Source: Batkoa obscura
Lineage: Eukaryota; Entomophthoromycota; Entomophthoromycetes; Entomophthorales; Batkoaceae
Direction: 5' to 3'
NCBI GenBank assembly: GCA_030770535.1
Contig: JASVEC010000029.1
Span: 496,001-560,000 of the forward strand
DNA length: 64,000 nt
The notes beneath the pieces are model-generated. The model saw nothing but the letters and a program-made list of their open reading frames with translations, ran no database searches and was not told the origin of the DNA. Shown piece after piece: positions 11,117-23,343 of the stretch (its first letter is position 1; the number at the start of each line of letters is the position of its first letter). The position numbers were made by a program, and so were the translations under genes.

Positions 11117-13990
11117 ATGAAAAATAATTTCAAAGGCAACTTACCAGTGGATGCGTTGTTTCAATTAGATGCTTCCTACTCATTTCCATCTATATTACCA
11201 AAAATAAATCTAGATAATGAAAGCATGCAACCTCCTCAACAAGATCCTTATTCCAAAAGCAGTGAAATCGAAAGCAGTAAGTTGAATACAACGTCAAAAA
11301 CATCATTTAGCTACGCTTCCATTGAACCTTTGAAAACTTTAAATTCATTAAATAATTTTGATGCGTTTGAAAGGTTGGCCATGGAAAGTCCAATGCCTAT
11401 AGTAAGTCTTATTTCTGGATGTTTTGAAAGAAGTTAAATTTCTTAGATGGTTAGGAATACATATGAAACCTTTGAAAGGAGTGTAGAGCCATTGAATATA
11501 GTAAGTTGAATTAATCGATTTGTTATACATATTTATGGTTATTTAGAGGAAAATACGAATGAATAAAGAGAAGCAGAGTTCATCAAGGATGAATATAAGT
11601 AATTCGAGTTCTAATTTAAGTAAATATCCATCGATTGAAGAAAATGACTGGAGTAATGTTGATAAGCCAATTGAGTCATCAAAAAAGGATGTAATAGATA
11701 TTTCGAAGAAGCACAACTTAAATATGAGTGAGGAAAAAAGTAAAAAGATAAGCTTAAATATTGATATGGGTTTATTGCATTCAGTTATAAATAAGGATCA
11801 AGAATTGACGACGAAACCAGATACAACACTAAATAAAGAGAGCAATGTGATAACAAAAGAGGGCCCATTATTAAATAAAGATAAAAGTATCGTATCAAAA
11901 GAGAAGATTACATCAAATAAGGATGAAAAATTGTCAAAAAAAGAACATACGTCATTACTTAAAAATAAAAAGGAGACAATAATAGGAAATACACTATTGA
12001 GTAAGGATAAAAATATGGCACCAAAAGAGAATATTGGTGTAAATACAGGTAAAAGAGTACTAAAAAAAGAATATACAATTCTAAATAAAGAAATCCCAGA
12101 AATTTTACCAGCGCCCAATCTAGGCAATATAAGTAAACCTTCAAGCAAAGCAAATACGAAGCCGGATACAAGGCGATCTAACAGTTGGGATAAAAAAGTC
12201 CAAGTTGAGATAAAGCATATAAATAAAAGACGTATTTTAAAGCCTATGATAGCCAAAGTTCCTGGATCTAAAGAAGACTTTGATTCATTCGAATTAAATT
12301 TAGTTGATGATGACTCAGGTTAGTATTATTAACATTTATACACTTTAAATACTAATTGTTTTAGATGATGATTTTGTCAATTCAAATAAGAGCATTAAAC
12401 TGAAATCAACCCAATTAAATACTAATAAAACAGCATCATTTTTGACTAGTAGTAATTTTGTTAATTTTCGTAATATTATTCTAACTATATATCATAGATT
12501 TGGGTAAAACAAATAAGAAATCAGATGTAAAGCTAGCTAATAATGAAAATAAACCAAAGCAAAATAAAATAAAGCCTAGAAATAAAAGGCACTTTTTAAA
12601 GCCCATGATAGCTAAAGTTACCGATCCTGAAAAGGACTTTAGCTTGAATGAATTGAATTTGGATGATGATTTTACCAATTCAAATAATGATACACGATCA
12701 GAATCACCTCAATTAAATAGTAAGAAATCAGCATCCTCTCCAACTAGTAAGATTGTTTTATATGTCACAATATTATGCTAACTATATAGAATTAAATAAA
12801 ACAAAGCCTGCTGAAAAAAACGAAGATATAACGAATAATTCACGGACCAATGGCAGTAATATATTTTTAAAATAATAGCTATATACTAATTTATTTATAG
12901 TCAACTCAACTAAACGTAATTTGAAATTACAAGAATTAATTGAAAAACAAAAAAATGATAAAGAATCAGGAAATATAAGAAGAACAAGGTCAGGTAGGGC
13001 TATTATAAAGCCATTAGAATATTGGAAAAATGAAGAAAAAGAACTACCAAAAGCTATATCTTTAAAATTTTCTTGGGGGGGAAATAAAGTTTGTATTTGT
13101 AAGTTACTCAAGTTATAAAATAGGAAAATAGTTAATTGGTTTATTAGCAAATAAGGCAAATAACACTATGGAGGTAAGGAATACTAGGGAAAGACGCTCG
13201 AGAAGTAAAAGAGATCAAGGTTTTTTGGAAGGTTCAGCTACTACTCAAAAACCAGTGCTGAAAGGAGTAAATTCTAATATCCCAATTTGGACTATATTAA
13301 TGTTATTTTAGACAAGAGCTCAGAATAACAATAAAAGTATGAAAAGAAGGAAAGAAGGTAGGGTTAATTTAAGCTTTATTTCTATAAATATTCAACAGTC
13401 TTTAGAACCTGACCTTATATCTCCAAAGGATAAGAAAATAACTACAAAAAAGCCCAAAGCTGTTAGGGTACTTCATTTATATTATTATAAATCCAACTTT
13501 TACTAATTATGGATATATAAGAAAACAAATAAGGTTGATTTAAATATAAATAAAAAAGAACAATACAATCAGACATTAAATGTAAAAAATGCTAAAGTAA
13601 ATACGATTTTAATTTAACTTAATATTAATTGATGTCAAAATAGCAAAATGGAATATTAAAAGAAACACAAAAAATAATAAAAGAACAAGGTGCTCCTAAT
13701 GGTAATAAAGGAACCACATATATAGAACGATATAAAAAAGCATTGGAAGCAGAAGATGTAAGTTTAATTTATATATACTAGAATTTGCATTTAAACTTTA
13801 AAAACTTTAGGATGAAACAGTTAAACCAAAGGGTAAAAAAGTGTATCAAAACGCAAATAGTATATTAAATAAGGCATTGAAAGGGGAAGTCAATTATCTA
13901 TTTGAAGGTAAAGTAGTAGATTCTGAAGTTGATAATTCGATAGATCAAAAGGCTTTACCAGAGTTTGATATTTATGAAATGTCAGAGTAA
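11117..13990 (+). CDS. Disordered multi-exon protein with a CENP-C-like motif
   Basis: Thirteen exons fit in phase: 11117-11401, 11447-11500, 11547-12318, 12365-12451, 12498-12746, 12790-12855, 12901-13098, 13148-13266, 13312-13357, 13406-13467, 13522-13596, 13644-13757 and 13811-13990, giving about 768 residues. Composition is K/S/N/E-rich, so mostly disordered. In exon 7 RRTRSGRAIIKPLEYWKNEE closely resembles the CENP-C motif (R-R-S/T...KPLEYW+.E), which in CENP-C/Mif2 and KNL2/M18BP1 contacts the CENP-A nucleosome. Exons 3-5 contain a tandem duplication: KRRILKPMIAKV and KRHFLKPMIAKV each followed by an acidic ELNL-DDD tail. No cupin domain follows the motif, unlike typical CENP-C, so KNL2-type or another chromatin protein remains possible. 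The exon structure is well supported, the kinetochore role only suggested. Confidence 0.6.
12200..12750 (+). repeat. Internal tandem duplication in the CENP-C-motif gene
   Basis: The segment 12217-12450 (KRRILKPMIAKV exon end, intron, next exon) is repeated at 12567-12746. The exon starts GATGATGATTTTGTCAATTC and GATGATGATTTTACCAATTC and the exon ends GACTAGTAG and AACTAGTAAG correspond. In the second copy the intron between the two halves is absent, so one copy gained or lost it. Confidence 0.65.
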
Positions 13991-14673
13991 TTAGTTTGTT
14001 AATTTGTTGGTTGTGAGAAGTTTTTTGCTATTTGAAGTTGACGAATCAAATGATTGGAAGTTGATATGTCATTACAGTTAACGAGTAGCATTATCGGGTT
14101 GAGTTCTCTTTATATCGACTTAAATGGACGTATTTATTATCTTTTTGTCTATATTATAATTAAAGGTTACTATAAATGTTTTAACAATAAGTTGGTTTTT
14201 AAATATTTTAATAGCTTCAGTTTTTAATGTTATCAACTTGTTCAAGAGGCATTTTTTTTAAAATTCAAGAACATGTCTTGAAATATTTAATTCAGAGAAC
14301 ATATTTAATGCTAATGATTTAAAATAATAATAGTTTTAATTTTGAGTTAAAAATAACTAAAATTATATTTATAGATAAAATTAACAAAAATAATACGCTG
14401 TTGTCTCTAGAATATTAAATGAATCATTTTTCTTGATAGAAACAATTATATATATATTCTATATCTTAAACTAAACCAACAAATATTCTAATTAATAGAA
14501 ATTGGAGTTTTTGAGTTAGTATCAAGGTTCAACCAATTTGCCCAATTACTAACAATTATGAATAGCATTACTAACAATTAGGCAGATTGATTGTATCCCA
14601 ACGCTAGTTATGAAGTTCCAATTCATGTAACTATTATAGTAATAAAACTAAAACTAGGTTTTAGTATCAATTA

Positions 14674-14832
14674 TAGCTGTTGTAACTCTTTCAGGGTCTG
14701 GTTAATTTCTCATTTAAGAAAAAAATGTATTAAAATCATGTTTAATATAATGATTAGGCTTTAAAATAGTAAATATAAATAATTTGATTATAAAAAACCG
14801 CTAAAAAAGTCGCAAAAGAGCTACAACAACTG
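14674..14832. mobile_element. Foldback element FB1, copy 1
   Basis: Left arm TAGCTGTTGTAACTCTTTC (from 14674) and right arm ending GAGCTACAACAACTGTA (to 14832) are imperfect inverted repeats around about 110 bases without coding potential. The arms and the internal GATTAGGCTTTAAAATAG string resemble copy 2. Confidence 0.55.
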
Positions 14833-15328
14833 TAAAAAAGTCAAAACAATTCGTCACTAAAATAAATACTCCTTAAAAATGGGTCAATTTTAGGTTAAGA
14901 TGAGCGCCTATTTTTATGAATATTTAATTCTTGCCATGGAGTCTTCTTCAATCATCTTATCATGTTATATAGTTTTTATAATTTATATTAAATGAGCCTT
15001 TAAAGTTAAAGAATTTGTATAATAAAGTTTAAAAATTTCAATAAAAATGTTTATCAATTTCTTTTTAGAAAATTAAATAAAGAAATCAATAAGCTAAATA
15101 TAGGCACCTCAAACATCAAGCTGCCAAACTTTGCTGACCTTTGTCTAATTAATTAGTGCTAATTTCAATCTCTAAAAAAAGCTATTCATAGTGGTCAATT
15201 CTGTCATTTTCATTTATTAATAGCCCTAGTCAAGTGGTGACTTTTTTGTTGTAGCCAATAAATACCTTGGAAGCTTGATAATGGCATTGAAATTTGTCAA
15301 AAAAGGCTTATCAAAAAAGAAATTTCTA

Positions 15329-15489
15329 AAGCTGTCGCAGTTCTATTGCGATTTAGGTAACTGCTCATTTAGTATAATGTTTATATGATCGGCTAAAATC
15401 TAAAGACCACACTTCAAAAAAGTCAAACAACAAATAACAGACTCTAAAAATAGTAGCAAACTAAGTCACAATAGAGCTACAACAGCTGT
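15329..15489. mobile_element. Foldback element FB1, copy 2
   Basis: The 27-base arms (15330-15356 and 15462-15488) match as inverted repeats with five mismatches, all C/T transitions. Internal sequence has no coding capacity. Such short hairpin elements are usually non-autonomous DNA transposons, but no transposase is in the window. Confidence 0.6.
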
Positions 15490-15764
15490 AAGAAACTGGC
15501 TTTTAAAGATTTCATGGAAGATAGGCCAAATTTTATTGGCTTTAATTTCTGTATTGAGGATGGAGAAGAAGCTTGAATAAGTGGGGTTCAAGGAAATTAA
15601 ATAAACTAAATAAAAATAAAGAATCATAGTGGTAATGATCAAATAGATTTTAAAAAATAGTTTAAAATCAATTAATTTGATCTTTTTGTTTTTTGTTTAT
15701 TTATTTGTTAGATTATTAATTTTTCAATATTTCAATCTTTTTTTTATAAAATTCGATATATACT

Positions 15765-17072
15765 ATGGAAGATAAATACATTGGTTTAATACTAGCTTTA
15801 GTTTCAAGTTGTATGATTGGGATATCTTTTGTAGTCACTAAGATGGGGTTGATTGATTCAACACAGAACGGTACTTATAAAATATTATAAATTATCTTTA
15901 TTAAATAGACTTTCTATTAGGTGGTGACGCTCATGCTTATTCTTATTTAAAAAATGGTATTTGGTGGATTGGTTTATCAACAAGTAAATAACACTTATAT
16001 TAGTAAAACTACAATATTAACTTTATTTTACAGTGGCTTTTGGCGAAGTAGCAAATTTTGCTGCTTATTCATTTGCACCCGCCATATTAGTAACTCCATT
16101 AGGGGCATTGAGTGTGATTATTGGGTAAGATAACATAATTCTATCTTATAAAAGAAACTAAGCATTATTTTTTAAAAAGCGCTATTTTAGCTTCTGTAAT
16201 ATTAAAAGAAAAACTAGATAGTAGTGGTAAAGTAGGTTGTGCTTTATGTATCCTTGGTTCTATTATTATTGTATTACATGCTCCTAAAGATAAAACGATT
16301 CAAGATATTAATGAAATTGTGGCTTATGCTGTGCATCCTGGTAACTTTTATTATTAATATGTAGTTTGTTTTTATTAATTAATTTTTTTATAGCCTTTGT
16401 TACTTATTCACTATTAGTACTTGCTTTTTGTTTAGTTATGATCTATTATTATGGACCAAAATATGGAAAGAAATATCCCTTGGTTTATATTTCAATATGT
16501 TCATTAATAGGTTCCATTACTGTTATGGCATCCAAAGGATTTGGTATTGCATTAAAACTTACATTGTCTGGTAATAATCAATTATGGAATCCAGCTACTT
16601 ATATCTTTGCTATTACTACTGGTTTATGTATTCTTACCCAAATGAATTATTTCAATAAGGCATTAGATACCTTTTCAACCAATGTAGTTACTCCCATTTA
16701 TTATGTATTTTTTACAACAGCTACCTTAACTGCTTCAGTTATCTTTTTTAGAGGCTTTGAAGATGCTACTCCTGTTGAAGCGGTCTCTTTATTAATTGGT
16801 TTCTTAGTTATCTTTTCTGGTGTGTTTTTATTAAATGATACTAATAATTCGGATTATAATCCATTGACTACACCAGATACTTTAGAAAGAGAAAATTGTA
16901 CACAGATTTATAGAAATGGTTCAGTACACGAAGAAGATCTTTATAAACCTTTTGATGAAGAAGGTCTAGGTTTATCAGAAACTAATCATAGAAGAAGGTA
17001 ATTATTTTGTTGTCATAACTTATAAATGATACTAATTTGTTTTACTTTAGTTCAATAAAATCATTGGCTTAA
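15765..17072 (+). CDS. NIPA-family magnesium transporter
   Basis: Exons 15765-15870, 15921-15983, 16034-16124, 16180-16340, 16394-16997 and 17051-17072 join in phase. The product is polytopic: [20 protein letters not shown] at the N-terminus is TM1 of the NIPA/DUF803 family, followed by the [21 protein letters not shown] and [20 protein letters not shown] segments that are family signatures, then further membrane helices with the [19 protein letters not shown] region. A short hydrophilic tail follows. NIPA proteins carry Mg2+ at the plasma or endosomal membrane. If the last intron is not spliced the frame ends three codons later at 17001; splicing at 16998 yields a slightly longer SSIKSLA tail. 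Both are possible and the difference is small. Confidence 0.88.
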
Positions 17073-17704
17073 TAAGTAGTTGGTTAGTAAATAAGATATT
17101 GATGAATTAGGGTGATAAAATTTGGCGAGCGATTTTAACTATATAATCATTTATTATAATATATATAAAATATATTTATGTTACTAAGTTTAAATTAATA
17201 AAATTATCAGGAATAAAATGATAGTTATCATTTTTAATTTTTTATACACTTTTATACATAAGAACATTAATTAGTTTATTTATTCTAAAACAACATTATA
17301 TAAATTAACGATGTTATATTATAGTGATTGATGTATTATTGACAAGGACTTAGATAAAAATTTAACTATGTTATTTATTTAAAAAAATTTACCCATATCC
17401 ACTTTTATTTTTGTGAGTTATCATACATCTACTTTCGTTTTAATAAATGTAATAAACATAAATGCCAAATAAATTTTTTATAATTTCAAAAATGAGGATA
17501 AATTTTATTTTTAAAAATCAATTTTAATTAAGATTATCATTGACTCTTTTTTATGAATTAAAATATACACATACATAATTATTTCATTATTTTATTAATA
17601 ACTTTATTATATCAATCAAGCTATTATAGAGAAATAAGAAATAAGACACTAAATAAACTTAAATTCTTAGGTTACTAACTTTAAATTTAGGGTGTCTAAA
17701 TAGT

Positions 17705-17807
17705 ATATGGGGATATATTTTTGTGTTTAAGAATTTTACTAACAATTTTTCCACTCAAATAGCACTTGAAAGATGGAAAAAATGAAGCTAAAAAAACACC
17801 CCCATAT
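17705..17807 (-). mobile_element. MITE-A copy, complete
   Basis: Ends ATATGGGGATAT and CACCCCCATAT, core CACTCAAATAGCACTTG on this strand. The same ATAT flanks both ends, consistent with a 4-bp target duplication. Confidence 0.85.
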
Positions 17808-17874
17808 GACATACTTTTTGAAGTATAGCATGCCACAAAATAAATCAATAAAAACCCTTTAAAATTAAGCAACC

Positions 17875-17967
17875 GGGGATGTATTTTAAGAATTTTACTA
17901 ACAATCTTTCTGCTCAAATAGCGCTTAAAAAGTGGAAAAAGTAATGAAACCAAAAAAAACATCCTCA
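17875..17967 (-). mobile_element. MITE-A copy
   Basis: GGGGATGTATTTTAAGAATT at the left, GCTCAAATAGCGCTTAAAAAG in the middle, AAAACATCCTC at the right. The flanks do not match, so the duplication is lost or never existed. Confidence 0.8.
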
Positions 17968-18107
17968 ACTGATATCATAATTGGCATTATTCCTTGAGTT
18001 ACTTGGTTAATTTTTTAATTTCTAAAATTTGAATTTCACGTGATTTGTTTGTTTCTATAAACAAAAATATAATTCACAAATAAAAATTCCTATACTAACT
18101 AATTATG

Positions 18108-18252
18108 TATACTATTTTTATTTAACTAAACACTATTTTAAAAAACTAAACAACTTAAATGAAAAGTTGAAATTTAGGAAAAAAATCAAAAATTAACCAA
18201 TCATATCATCTTATTTGGAGCATATTATTCTTCAAAAAGCATCCTACATACT
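18108..18252 (+). repeat. Dispersed repeat R3, copy 1 (uninterrupted)
   Basis: Aligns with 61570-61843 through the blocks TTTTTATTTAA, AACACTATTTTAAAAAACTA, TTGAAATTT, AACCAATCA and CTACATACTA. In this copy nothing interrupts the repeat near 18150, whereas copy 2 has a MITE there. Confidence 0.55.
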
Positions 18253-19118
18253 ATTTAAAAGTTCCATAAATTTAAGTTAATAAAAAATACTGTTTAGAGT
18301 CTAATATAATATACTATTGTTTTTAATATCTTTGGAAGAGTGTTAGCTCCTGGGTCCTTCATTAACAAAATATATTAAGCAATTAATTTAATATATAGCT
18401 ATTTCATAATAGATTAAACAATTAACTTTAATATATTGCTATTTTATTAAATTTTAGTTTATTTTATATAGAGCCTCATAAATGCCCTTGGTTTTTCGTT
18501 GAAAAATTGGTAGTAGGGTATAGAATTGTACAATTGAAATATTTTTAGAAATAATTTTATTTTTGCATATGAGAAATATTTGGTGTTGCAGCTAACAATA
18601 TTTTTTTTCTAAAGAATGGTTATATATATAAAGTCTTTATAGGCATTTCTTACTTTTACTTAAACGTTTTCTTTATTAACAATTTACATTATTTATTTAA
18701 ATTCCCACAACTTTCACGATAATTATTTTTCAATAAAGATTTATTTTTAAAACAAATCCTTGAAACTTTTTACTTTATTATTCTAAAATTGGAATTCACA
18801 TTATAAAATAAACTTTTAACCTTTTAACAAACTATTAACAAAAAACTAAAAGTTCAATTAAAATGCTGAATTTTAATTAAAAAGTTCATTTAACTAAAAA
18901 ATTCATTGAAAAAATATGTCCATACTTATAATAATAAAATTAATAATATTTAGCACTCCCTTAAAAAGTCCATAAACTCTCACTCATATCAACTTCTGCT
19001 TCCAGTCATTTAATTGGCAAAACTCTCTATCAAATTTCGGGCATATAATTGGTCAAAAGCTGAATCATATTTTCAGTAAAAAATAAAAGAGCAAAAAGAG
19101 CATTTCGTTTGTCTAACA

Positions 19119-19970
19119 ATGATGACGAACAATCAAGCCAATACACCAGTTGAGAAAGAAGTCATAGATAGGAGCGTAGTAGTTGAAATTGGAGATGAAG
19201 AAAAAAGCGATAAAAATCAAGTTGAAAAAGATGCAAATCAAGTTGAAGATGAAGAAGAGGATGAAGAAGGTGAAGACGATGAAGTTTATATAGTAGAAGC
19301 GATCTTGGAGCATAAAAAGATTAAAAGGGTAAGGGTTCTGATACTAGTAAAAGGATTGAAGTTAAAAATTTAATAATAAAAGGGTGGCTATCAATATTTA
19401 ATAAAATGGCAAGGGTTTCCACACGAAGAAAACACTTGGGAAGATGAAGATAATATGTGAGTTGCTTTTAAAATCAAGATTAAAACGGAATCTAATATTC
19501 GAAAATAGTTTAAGTAAGGATTTACTCGATGACTATTGGAAAGGTAAAAATAAGGGTAAAGATAGTGGGTCTAAAGCACAAATAAATAAAAAGCGTAAGA
19601 CAACGATGGAAAATAAAGATAAAGACTTGGAAGAAAATGGAATTGAGCTTAGTCACAATTATCCTCCAGAAGATTTAGAGAATTGGGAAAGCGAAGTAGT
19701 TGAAATTGAAACTATTGAACGTAATTCCAAAGGCGAGCTCATTGTTTATATAGTTTGGTAGGGCAATTCTGATTTATTTTTGATAAAATAACAATGGTTA
19801 TTAGGAAAAATGGATGTCATACTTCACATAACTCTAAAGTTGTTAATGAAAGGTGTCCTCAAAAGGTAAATATATAAGTTTGCTAAGCTAAGGTCATTTT
19901 AATGCATTTTTAGATTATTGAGTTCTATCAAAATCACCTTAAGTTCCTTGATGAAGATCAAAAAAGTTGA
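19119..19970 (+). CDS. HP1: HP1-type chromodomain / chromoshadow protein
   Basis: Five exons (19119-19328, 19383-19456, 19509-19757, 19805-19865, 19914-19970) give about 216 residues, the usual HP1 length. An acidic N-terminus precedes the chromodomain VYIVEAILEHKKIKRGGYQY...IKWQGFPHEENTWE, which keeps the aromatic cage residues (Y of VYIVE, W of IKW and the following F/W positions) that bind H3K9 methyl-lysine. A basic hinge (KGKNKGKDSG...KKRKTT) is followed by a chromoshadow domain with LIVYIVWKNG and RCPQKIIEFYQNHLKFL. The function by family is heterochromatin assembly and silencing in the nucleus, with dimerisation through the shadow domain. Its convergent neighbour is YME1. Confidence 0.93.
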
Positions 19971-20440
19971 AGCTCTAAATAATTGAATCCATCCCAAAAG
20001 TTTTTTAATAAAATGCTATTGATCTAATTAAACATTAAGCATATATCTTCTTTTAACATTAAAATATACAGACTTTTGATGTTTAGTTTTCTTTCAACAC
20101 AAATGTTCTTATAGGTGATTTTTTTTATTTACAGGTAGGATAAAATGAAACTTTTTGATATTTGAATGTTTTTATATTTTAGATTCTTTAATTAAAAATG
20201 TGTGACTAGACGGAAAGAAGCATCAAGTTTCTCCTGCTGCACTCCCTCGCCTTAAGAAACTTAAATATATCTATCTATATTAACTAAACCAACATAAGAT
20301 TAATTATTATATCAATTAAAAAGTAAAATAAGATTAACCCAAACTTTTAATTTTAAATCACAAGCACTTAAAAAATCATTTAATTAAAAAATATCTTTAT
20401 CTTTTATCTTTTACTTTAAATTAATCCTCCACCTTATCTA
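19971..20440. other. Intergenic, convergent 3' ends of HP1 and YME1
   Basis: AT-rich sequence in which I see no gene; it must contain both transcript ends. Confidence 0.6.
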
Positions 20441-23136
20441 TCACAGTCCAGCATTCTTGCCTTTCATAGCATTAACCATCTGCTCAGCACTCAATGTTTC
20501 AAACTCAATCAAGGCTGCTGCCAATCGATCCAGCTCTGATTTCTTAGTAGTTATAAGTGAAGTAGCCCTCATATAAGCATCCTAAAAATAAAATTAGCAT
20601 ATTAAATAATAGTATAATAAACAACTTACATCCAACAGCTTACGCACTTGGTTCTCTATCTCTAGCTTAGTTTCATGACTGAGTCGATCATAATCCCCAG
20701 AATAATCTACTGGCCCAAGCTTAGTCCCCATACCAAGCTCAATTACCATACGACGAGCAATTGAGGTGGCTTTTTGTAAATCGCTTTGTGCCCCTGAAGT
20801 CACATTTTCTTCCCCATATAACACTTCTTCGGCTACTCTACCACCCATACAAACATCTAACATTGCTTTAAGTTCTTTCTTCGTATAGTTATCCTTATCC
20901 ATTTCTGGAAGCTGCATCGTTACACCAAGACTACGTCCCCTTGGAATGATGGTGGCTTTATGTAGTGGTAAAGCACCTGGGGTGTAATAAGCTACAAGTG
21001 CATGCCCTCCTTCATGATAAGCTGTTAACTTTTTACTTTCATCTGTTATTACTGCAGACTTCCTTTCAGCACCCATAATCATCCTGTCCTTTGCTTCTTC
21101 AAAATGACTCAAGTTAACCACAGGTGAACTGGAGCGTGATGCTTGAATAGCAGCTAAATTAACTAAATTGGCCAACTCAGCACCTGAAAATCCAGGTGTA
21201 CCACGAGCAAGTGTACTTAAATCAACATCTAGATTGCATAATTAATATAATATATCAAAATGAAAACATCTAATTACCTTGTCCAATTTGTATCTTCTTT
21301 GAATGAAGTTTCAAAACTTGAAGTCTACCCCTTACATCTGGTAATGGTACTTCTACATGACGATCAAATCGACCTGGACGAACTAAAGCTTTATCCAAAA
21401 GTTCTGGGAAATTGGTAGCTGCTATAAATATAACCCCTTCTGTTTGCGAAAATCCATCTAAGTCCACAAGCAATTGATTCAATGTTTGCTTCATATACGC
21501 TTGATCCTTAGGATTACGCTTGGCGCCAATGGCATCCAATTCATCTATAAATACAATAGAAGGTGCCTTCTTTCTTGCAGCAGCAAAAAGCTCTCTCACT
21601 CTCCTTGCTCCAACGCCCACATACATTTCATCAAACTCAGATCCGGACATGAAAAAGAATGGGACTCCAGCTTCACCAGCCACGGCTCTAGCTAATAAAG
21701 TTTTACCTGTACCTGGTGGTCCAGTCAAAAGTACACCTTTTGGTAGCTTACCGCCCAATTCATTAAACCTTGATGGATCTTTTAAAAATTCAACAATTTC
21801 AATAAGCTCATCCTTTGCTTCATCAACACCCTGTACATCATTAAAGGTAACTGTACTTGTCATATCCGGCTCAAATTCAGGTTGTATTTTAGGTGGGTTC
21901 TTTGCTAGGCCTGAATTTTCAAGTGCTAAACTTATGAAAGTAAGGATGCAAAAGATGTAAGTAAATGTTAATCCAACGCTTTTGATTGCTTTCCACATGG
22001 AAACTGAACTAGCTATAAAAAACCAATTAGTAAATTTTAACAAAAAAATAAAAAAGCAATGATACATTCATCAACAATCACATGTACTGGTTTATCTTTT
22101 GTTCCAGAAGAGGTAGATGTTGTATTATCAAATGTTGATGTTGAAGGTTTCTTAAAAGTTTGAGTAAGAGTTGAATGTTCCATAGAACGAAAAAAAGGTT
22201 TTGTCTGGATTAACTTTAAAACTTTAGTAGCAATGGAATCCGTTTGATTGTTTTTTATCAAAGCTGTTATATAATATTGTAAACAATCTACATTAATCCC
22301 AAAATCATAGTTTTCAAGTCGATTAATTAATATATTATAATACCCCCCTTTTAACAATTCCTATAACAGTTTATTATTTTAATTATTGATCTTTATGCTA
22401 AACTTACCTGATAAAAAGCAGCTTGTTTGACTGGATTTGTTGGATTTTCATTAGCCTCATCTTCTAAACTAGAAAGTCTTTTTTCCGTATTTGTTTTAAA
22501 TGCAAAACCTCTACTTTCAATTCCTAAAAGATTTAATCAAAATCAACTAAAACCAAAATTAAACTTACTGCTGAATCCTTTTAACGAATTTAATATAGAT
22601 TGATTGATTAACGCCTTCCTTTTCGTGAAATCATTCTTAACTAATAATGGATTGATTCTTAACTTCATACTAGAAATGGAGCTTAAAATACCATGTGTTT
22701 GATAGTCTAAACTGTTGAAACTGGTTGGTAAAAAATGAAGACCAAATTTGGTTTTAAATGGTGGTATTATTAAATCATTAGTGTTATTTTTTAAACCCAC
22801 TTCTATACCTGTCTTATGAAAATTTAGCTAAACATCAGAATAAACTAAATCACTTACTTCATTTTCATTTAAGCCGTTTCCAGGATCTTTTTTTATCTCT
22901 GACTCAGTCTGATTAACTCCATGCTTCTTTTGCCCAGTTGAGTAACTATTATATCTAACTCTAGAAGGCTGAATAACATTATTATTTAAAAAGGAAGAGA
23001 TTTGGCCAACTAAAATAGAGCCCTGTATAAAGAAAGGACCCATTAGTACCAATTTTATCACTATTATTCATCATATATTTACTTGAAATAAAGGACTATA
23101 AACCGACGTATTTGAAGTCAAAATATTTGCAAACAT
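20441..23136 (-). CDS. YME1: Mitochondrial i-AAA protease (YME1 family, FtsH-like)
   Basis: Eight minus-strand exons (23083-23136, 22858-23022, 22569-22827, 22408-22523, 22066-22360, 21278-22012, 20630-21228, 20441-20581) give about 787 residues. A Ser/Asn-rich presequence-like N-terminus is followed by the YME1-type N-domain ([19 protein letters not shown]), one membrane segment ([17 protein letters not shown]), the AAA+ domain with Walker A GPPGTGKT, Walker [10 protein letters not shown] and the arginine-finger region RPGRFDRH, and the M41 peptidase with the zinc site HEGGHA and distal Asp-bearing helix. The C-terminal SAEQM motif matches YME1. It degrades unassembled and misfolded inner-membrane proteins from the intermembrane-space side. 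One intron (22828-22857) is only 30 nt; its phase and the continued N-domain sequence require it. Confidence 0.94.
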
Positions 23137-23343
23137 AAAAAAATGAGGTATGAATAAATTCAAATTTGAGTTTACATAGTCACTGTTTGCTTAAACCAAT
23201 TATTACAATTAAGTTCAAATTCTTTAAGTTGCTTTTAGCCAATAAAATTGTAAATTTATTTATCAAATTTTTTGAAATTTTATTAAAGCATTATCATTTC
23301 TTTGATAAAAAAATATTAAAAATAGAACCAGAAAGTGCTAAAT

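Larger units (their letters stand above)
13991..15764. other. Intergenic with two foldback elements
   Basis: Holds two related inverted-repeat elements (14674-14832 and 15329-15489). The remainder is AT-rich; no gene or RNA is apparent. Confidence 0.6.
17073..19118. other. Intergenic with two MITEs and repeat R3
   Basis: About 2 kb with MITE copies at 17705-17807 and 17875-17967, both in the same orientation 68 bases apart, and dispersed repeat R3 copy 1 (18108-18252). The open stretch on the minus strand at 17696-17968 is only the two MITEs read through and is not a gene. Confidence 0.65.

Noticed and set aside
11798-12256. Minus-strand frame of 152 codons with hydrophobic composition
   Set aside because: It is antisense to the Lys/Asn-rich exon 3 of the CENP-C-motif gene, whose complement reads as Leu/Phe/Ser and mimics membrane protein.
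17696-17968. 90-codon minus-strand frame
   Set aside because: It simply reads through two MITE-A copies and the spacer between them.
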